From contig NZ_JBISBV010000001.1 in assembly GCF_046592965.1 (NCBI RefSeq), forward strand, positions 372,001 through 436,000: a stretch of DNA of 64,000 nt. Direction: 5' to 3'. Each line of letters opens with the position of its first letter. Position 1 is the first letter of the stretch. Position numbers and translations under genes: made by a program. The stretch is from Marivita sp046592965 (lineage in GTDB: Bacteria; Pseudomonadota; Alphaproteobacteria; Rhodobacterales; Rhodobacteraceae). The notes under the pieces are model-generated. The model was not told the DNA's origin and ran no database searches. It worked only from the letters and a program-made list of their open reading frames with translations. Of this stretch, positions 60,839 through 64,000 are shown piece by piece.

Positions 60839-63297
60839 GCCGTGGCCTCCTGAAGCATTGCCTCGGGTTCATCGGCCTGCGCGGGCTGAATTGCGCGCAG
60901 GCGAAGCGCATTAGCAAGCACGAACACCGAGGACAGAGCCATCGCGCCCGCGCCGAGCATCGGCGACAGCTGGACGCCAAAGGCCGGATACAGCACTCCG
61001 GCGGCAACGGGGATCAGGGCGGTGTTGTAGGCAAAGGCCCAGAACAGGTTCTGGCGAATGTTGCGCATCGTCCGGTTGGAGATTTCCACCGCATTGACCA
61101 CGCCAGCAACCCGGCCGGACGACAGGACAATGTCTGCGGCTTCGATGGCGACGTCCGTGCCGGTGCCGATGGCCAGCCCGATCTCGGCTTCGGCCAGCGC
61201 GGGTGCGTCGTTGATGCCATCGCCGACAAAGGCCACCGGGCCGAAGCGGGTGCGCAAATCCTTGACGGCATCGACCTTGCCGTCCGGCAGGACACCGGCG
61301 GTGACGTGGTCAATGCCCAGTTCGCGCGCGATGGCATTGGCGGCGGCGGGGCTGTCGCCGGAAATCATCGCCACCTTCAGGCCCTGCGCGTGAAGCGCTT
61401 CAATGGCGGGTTTGGCGCTGGGCTTGATCCGGTCGGCGACGGCGAAGACGGCGGCCGCCTGCCCGTCGATGGAAAGGCAGACAAGCGTGTGGCCCTTGTC
61501 GGAAAAGCGGGTGATCGCCTCTTGCAGTGGAGCGATATCGACGCCCCGTTCGGTCAGCAGGCGGGGAGAGCCGACGAGCAGCGTCTTGTCCTCGACTGTG
61601 GCGCGCAGGCCATAGCCGGGGATGGTTTCGCTGTCGGTGATGTTTGGCAGGTCCGAGGGTGCGGCGGTCAGGATCGCTTGCGCAATCGGGTGGTCAGAGG
61701 TTTGTTCGACCGCAGCGGCGAGCGTCAGCGCCCGCGCCGGATCAACGCCGCTTGCCGTGAATTGATCGAGCAGGGTCGGGCGGCCTTCGGTCAGGGTGCC
61801 GGTCTTGTCGAAGGCAACAACCTTCGCACCGTCGAGCCGTTGCAGCGCGTCGCCCTTGCGGAAGAGCACGCCGAGTTCTGCGGCGCGCCCCGTGCCGACC
61901 ATGATCGAGGTCGGCGTGGCAAGACCCATCGCGCAGGGGCAGGCAATGATGAGCACGGCGACGCCTGCCACAAGCGCATGGCTGAGCGCGGGATCGGGGC
62001 CGAACGCCAACCAGACCGCGACAGTGAGCGCGGCGATGCCAAGCACGACGGGAACGAAAATGCGCACAACGCGATCGGCCAGCGCCTGAATCGGGAGTTT
62101 TGCACCCTGCGCGGATTGCACCATGTCGATGATACGCGCCAGAACCGTGTCCGAGCCAACGGCGGTGGCACGGTAGGTGAGAGTCGATTGACCGTTGATC
62201 GTACCGCCGGTGACGTCGCTGCCTTCGGATTTCGCGACCGGTGCGGGTTCGCCGGTGATCATGGCTTCATCGACAAAAGATTGCCCCGTCAGGACAACGC
62301 CATCCACGGCGATACGCGCACCGGCGCGTGCCTCTACGGTATCGCCGGTTTGCACGTCGGACAGGGGGATTTCGACGAACGCGCCGTCGCGTTGCACCCT
62401 TACTGTATCGGGGCGCAGGCCGATCAGGCGTTTGATCGCCGCGCCGGTGCGGCCCTTGGCGCGGGCTTCCATCCAGCGACCTGCGAGGATGAGCGTCCCG
62501 ATCACCGCCGCCGCTTCGAAATAGACGGCGCGGGTGCCCTCGGGAAGAAGGGCAGGCGCAAATGTGGCGATGGTCGAATACCCCCAGGCGGCCAATGTAC
62601 CAAGCGCGACAAGGCTGTTCATGTCGGGGCTGCCCTTAAACAGCAGTGGCAGGCCGATGCGGAAGAAGCGGCGTCCGGGCCATGCCAGAACCAGCGTGAC
62701 GAGCAGGAATTGCAGCACCCAGAAGGTTTGCGTGCCGATGGTTGAGGTGATGGCATGGTGCAATGGCGGAAAAATGTGTCCGCCCATTTCCGCGATGAAG
62801 ACCGGCAGGGTCAGCGCCGCCGCGATCAGCGTGTCGCGGCGCAGCGCGGGGGTTTCCGAAGTTGGCTCGGACGGTGTGTCCGAGGTGGTGGGCGTGGCGG
62901 GATAGCCCGCGTCCGAGACGATTTTTGCCAGTTTTGCGGCATCGACCGCACCGTCAAGCACGCGGATTTCGGCGGTTTCGGAGGCAAGGTTGACGCTGGC
63001 CGACACGACGCCCGGCTGTTCCATCAGCGCGCGTTCGACCCGTCCGGTGCAGGAGGCGCAGCTCATGCCGGTGATCGACAAGCGATGCGTGACCTCGTGC
63101 GCCGGATAGCCCGCGCTTTGCAACGCGTCGCGCAATGTTTCGGTTGTGGCGCTGCCGGTGACCTGCGCCATCTTGGTGGCGATGTTGACAGAGGCGGACG
63201 TGACGCCCGGAGCTGCCGCCAGCGCACGCTCGGCGCGACCGGCACAGCCAGCGCAGCTTAGGTTATCGACGGCGAAGCGGAGGGTTTGATCGGACAT
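60835..63297 (-). CDS. copA: Copper-exporting P1B-type ATPase CopA
   Basis: The 820-aa pump has two N-terminal metal-binding domains (CAGCAGR at 15-18; CASCTGR about residue 80), a membrane CPC site (IIACPCAMGLATPTS), the phosphorylated Asp in DKTGTLTEG and the hinge GDGINDAPAL. It exports Cu(I). ATG 63297 is chosen over a longer frame. It shares an operon with cueR. Confidence 0.95.
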   Translation of the reverse strand: MSDQTLRFAVDNLSCAGCAGRAERALAAAPGVTSASVNIATKMAQVTGSATTETLRDALQSAGYPAHEVTHRLSITGMSCASCTGRVERALMEQPGVVSASVNLASETAEIRVLDGAVDAAKLAKIVSDAGYPATPTTSDTPSEPTSETPALRRDTLIAAALTLPVFIAEMGGHIFPPLHHAITSTIGTQTFWVLQFLLVTLVLAWPGRRFFRIGLPLLFKGSPDMNSLVALGTLAAWGYSTIATFAPALLPEGTRAVYFEAAAVIGTLILAGRWMEARAKGRTGAAIKRLIGLRPDTVRVQRDGAFVEIPLSDVQTGDTVEARAGARIAVDGVVLTGQSFVDEAMITGEPAPVAKSEGSDVTGGTINGQSTLTYRATAVGSDTVLARIIDMVQSAQGAKLPIQALADRVVRIFVPVVLGIAALTVAVWLAFGPDPALSHALVAGVAVLIIACPCAMGLATPTSIMVGTGRAAELGVLFRKGDALQRLDGAKVVAFDKTGTLTEGRPTLLDQFTASGVDPARALTLAAAVEQTSDHPIAQAILTAAPSDLPNITDSETIPGYGLRATVEDKTLLVGSPRLLTERGVDIAPLQEAITRFSDKGHTLVCLSIDGQAAAVFAVADRIKPSAKPAIEALHAQGLKVAMISGDSPAAANAIARELGIDHVTAGVLPDGKVDAVKDLRTRFGPVAFVGDGINDAPALAEAEIGLAIGTGTDVAIEAADIVLSSGRVAGVVNAVEISNRTMRNIRQNLFWAFAYNTALIPVAAGVLYPAFGVQLSPMLGAGAMALSSVFVLANALRLRAIQPAQADEPEAMLQEATA

Positions 63298-63329
63298 CTG
63301 CGCACCTTGGGTGGATTGGTTACAGGCAT

Positions 63330-63360
63330 GACATAGGGGTTCCCGTGACTGGAAGGTCAA
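63330..63360 (-). promoter_or_regulatory. CueR-type promoter of copA
   Basis: On the minus strand TTGACC and TATGTC are 19 bp apart, the long spacer of MerR-family promoters, and the spacer holds CTTCC/GGGAA half-sites. This is a typical CueR-activated copA promoter. Confidence 0.75.
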
Positions 63361-63414
63361 GGGGCGCGGTGTGATCCTTTGGTGAATCTCATTTGCGATA
63401 TCTTGCAGGGTGCT

Positions 63415-64000
63415 TCAGCTGGTGATCCGCAGAAGGATCACGCCCGCGAGCGTTAGCAGAGCCGCCAGACCGCGGATGGGGTTCAGTGTTTCTCTCAGGA
63501 CCAGAACGCCGATCAGCATCGCGAAGATGATGGAGGTTTCGCGCAGCGCGGTGACAAGGGCGATGGGGGCGTGGGTAAATGCCCAGACAACCAGCGCGTA
63601 TGCGGTGAATGACGCGACACCGCCCAGAGTGAGCGCCTTGAGGCCCTGTGTCGGGAGCTGGCGCAGCACGCTCGGGCGTCTGATGGCCACGATCGTGGTG
63701 AAGATCAGGCCGTTTGCCGCCGCAACGCTGCCGTAGAATCCCAGTGCGGTCCCCGCCTGACGCGCGCCCCATCCATCGACCAGAGAGTAGGCGGCAATGA
63801 AGCCTCCGGTGACAAGCGCCAGCGCCGTGGCGCGGTAATTCGGTGCGATATGGCGTCTGCGGCTGAAGGTGATCGACATGATGCCAAGACCGATCAGCGC
63901 TATCGCGGCCAGCTGACCGGGTGTCAGGGTTTCACCAAGGAACAGGATCGACACCACGGCGACGATCAACGGTGCGCTGCCCCGGGCCAGCGGATAGACC
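63415..64000 (-). CDS. DMT/EamA family transporter, N-terminus outside window
   Basis: The frame is open to the right edge (VYPLARGSAPLIVAVV is the end of the first EamA repeat). The visible 195 codons contain the second EamA repeat, with GFYGSVAAANGLIF and LRETSIIFAMLIGVLVLRET. Drug/metabolite exporters of this type have 10 helices, about five of which are here. Substrate unknown. Confidence 0.75.
   Translation of the reverse strand, partial: VYPLARGSAPLIVAVVSILFLGETLTPGQLAAIALIGLGIMSITFSRRRHIAPNYRATALALVTGGFIAAYSLVDGWGARQAGTALGFYGSVAAANGLIFTTIVAIRRPSVLRQLPTQGLKALTLGGVASFTAYALVVWAFTHAPIALVTALRETSIIFAMLIGVLVLRETLNPIRGLAALLTLAGVILLRITS

Noticed and set aside
60796..62745. 649-codon plus-strand frame
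   Set aside because: It is antisense to copA; the product has no domain and shadow composition.
1..64000. CRISPR arrays, tRNA, rRNA, insertion sequences, phage genes
   Set aside because: No repeat-spacer pattern, cloverleaf sequence, ribosomal RNA block, transposase or capsid-type protein was seen.

Overview
The window reads as chromosomal DNA of a marine-type alphaproteobacterium of the Rhodobacteraceae (Roseobacter group). The evidence is high G+C coding sequence, monomeric NADP-isocitrate dehydrogenase, TRAP transport, a sulfonate module (xsc-pta next to soeABC), glcDEF glycolate oxidase, and many small conserved genes typical of that family. No rRNA, tRNA, CRISPR array, prophage or insertion sequence was seen. 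No genus is claimed.

Layout: (1) 1-6.8 kb: a glycosyltransferase cut by the left edge, a small exported protein, icd, a nucleotide-sugar epimerase and a TauE/SafE permease. (2) 6.9-15.5 kb: a catabolic operon with iron alcohol dehydrogenase, aldehyde dehydrogenase, glutamine-synthetase-like ligase, TRAP transporter and N-formylglutamate-amidohydrolase-like enzyme. It is divergent from an RpiR regulator and looks like a gamma-glutamylation route for an amine or amino alcohol. (3) 15.5-22.2 kb: a Na/Pi cotransporter and a surface-polysaccharide group (polymerase, glycosyltransferase, degenerate OafA-like protein). (4) 22.5-31.1 kb: sulfonate carbon and sulfur handling. Xsc makes acetyl phosphate and sulfite, Pta makes acetyl-CoA, a citrate synthase follows, and SoeABC oxidises sulfite. 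A 52-codon membrane ORF not covered by ordinary gene lists sits between soeA and soeB.

(5) 31.1-39.5 kb: an uncharacterised operon (DUF1523 membrane protein, small membrane protein, 444-aa protein, AAA ATPase, 372-aa protein, coiled-coil protein, plus a divergent exported protein). It is interrupted by an AT-rich VapBC45-like toxin-antitoxin pair. (6) 39.5-47.7 kb: amidinotransferase, HisKA_2 sensor kinase, Dps, a 38-aa membrane ORF, an esterase, succinate-semialdehyde dehydrogenase, Hsp20 with a ROSE-like RNA thermometer and RpoH-like promoter, and a trypsin-like protease. (7) 47.7-53.4 kb: glcDEF with a palindromic operator candidate, a CopD/HemJ-like membrane protein, a truncated DUF599 remnant and trhO. 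(8) 53.5-58.6 kb: NAD salvage (pncA, TerB-like, pncB), then a RimB-RimK-AstE-like glutamylation cassette. (9) 58.6-64 kb: MFS and PACE efflux genes, cueR-copA copper export with a MerR-type promoter, and a DMT permease cut by the right edge.

All functions are inferred by reading translated motifs and neighbourhood; no database search was run. The most interesting items are the hidden ORF in the sulfite dehydrogenase operon, the AAA/coiled-coil locus with its toxin-antitoxin insertion, the ROSE-like thermometer, and the unassigned gamma-glutamylation operon.
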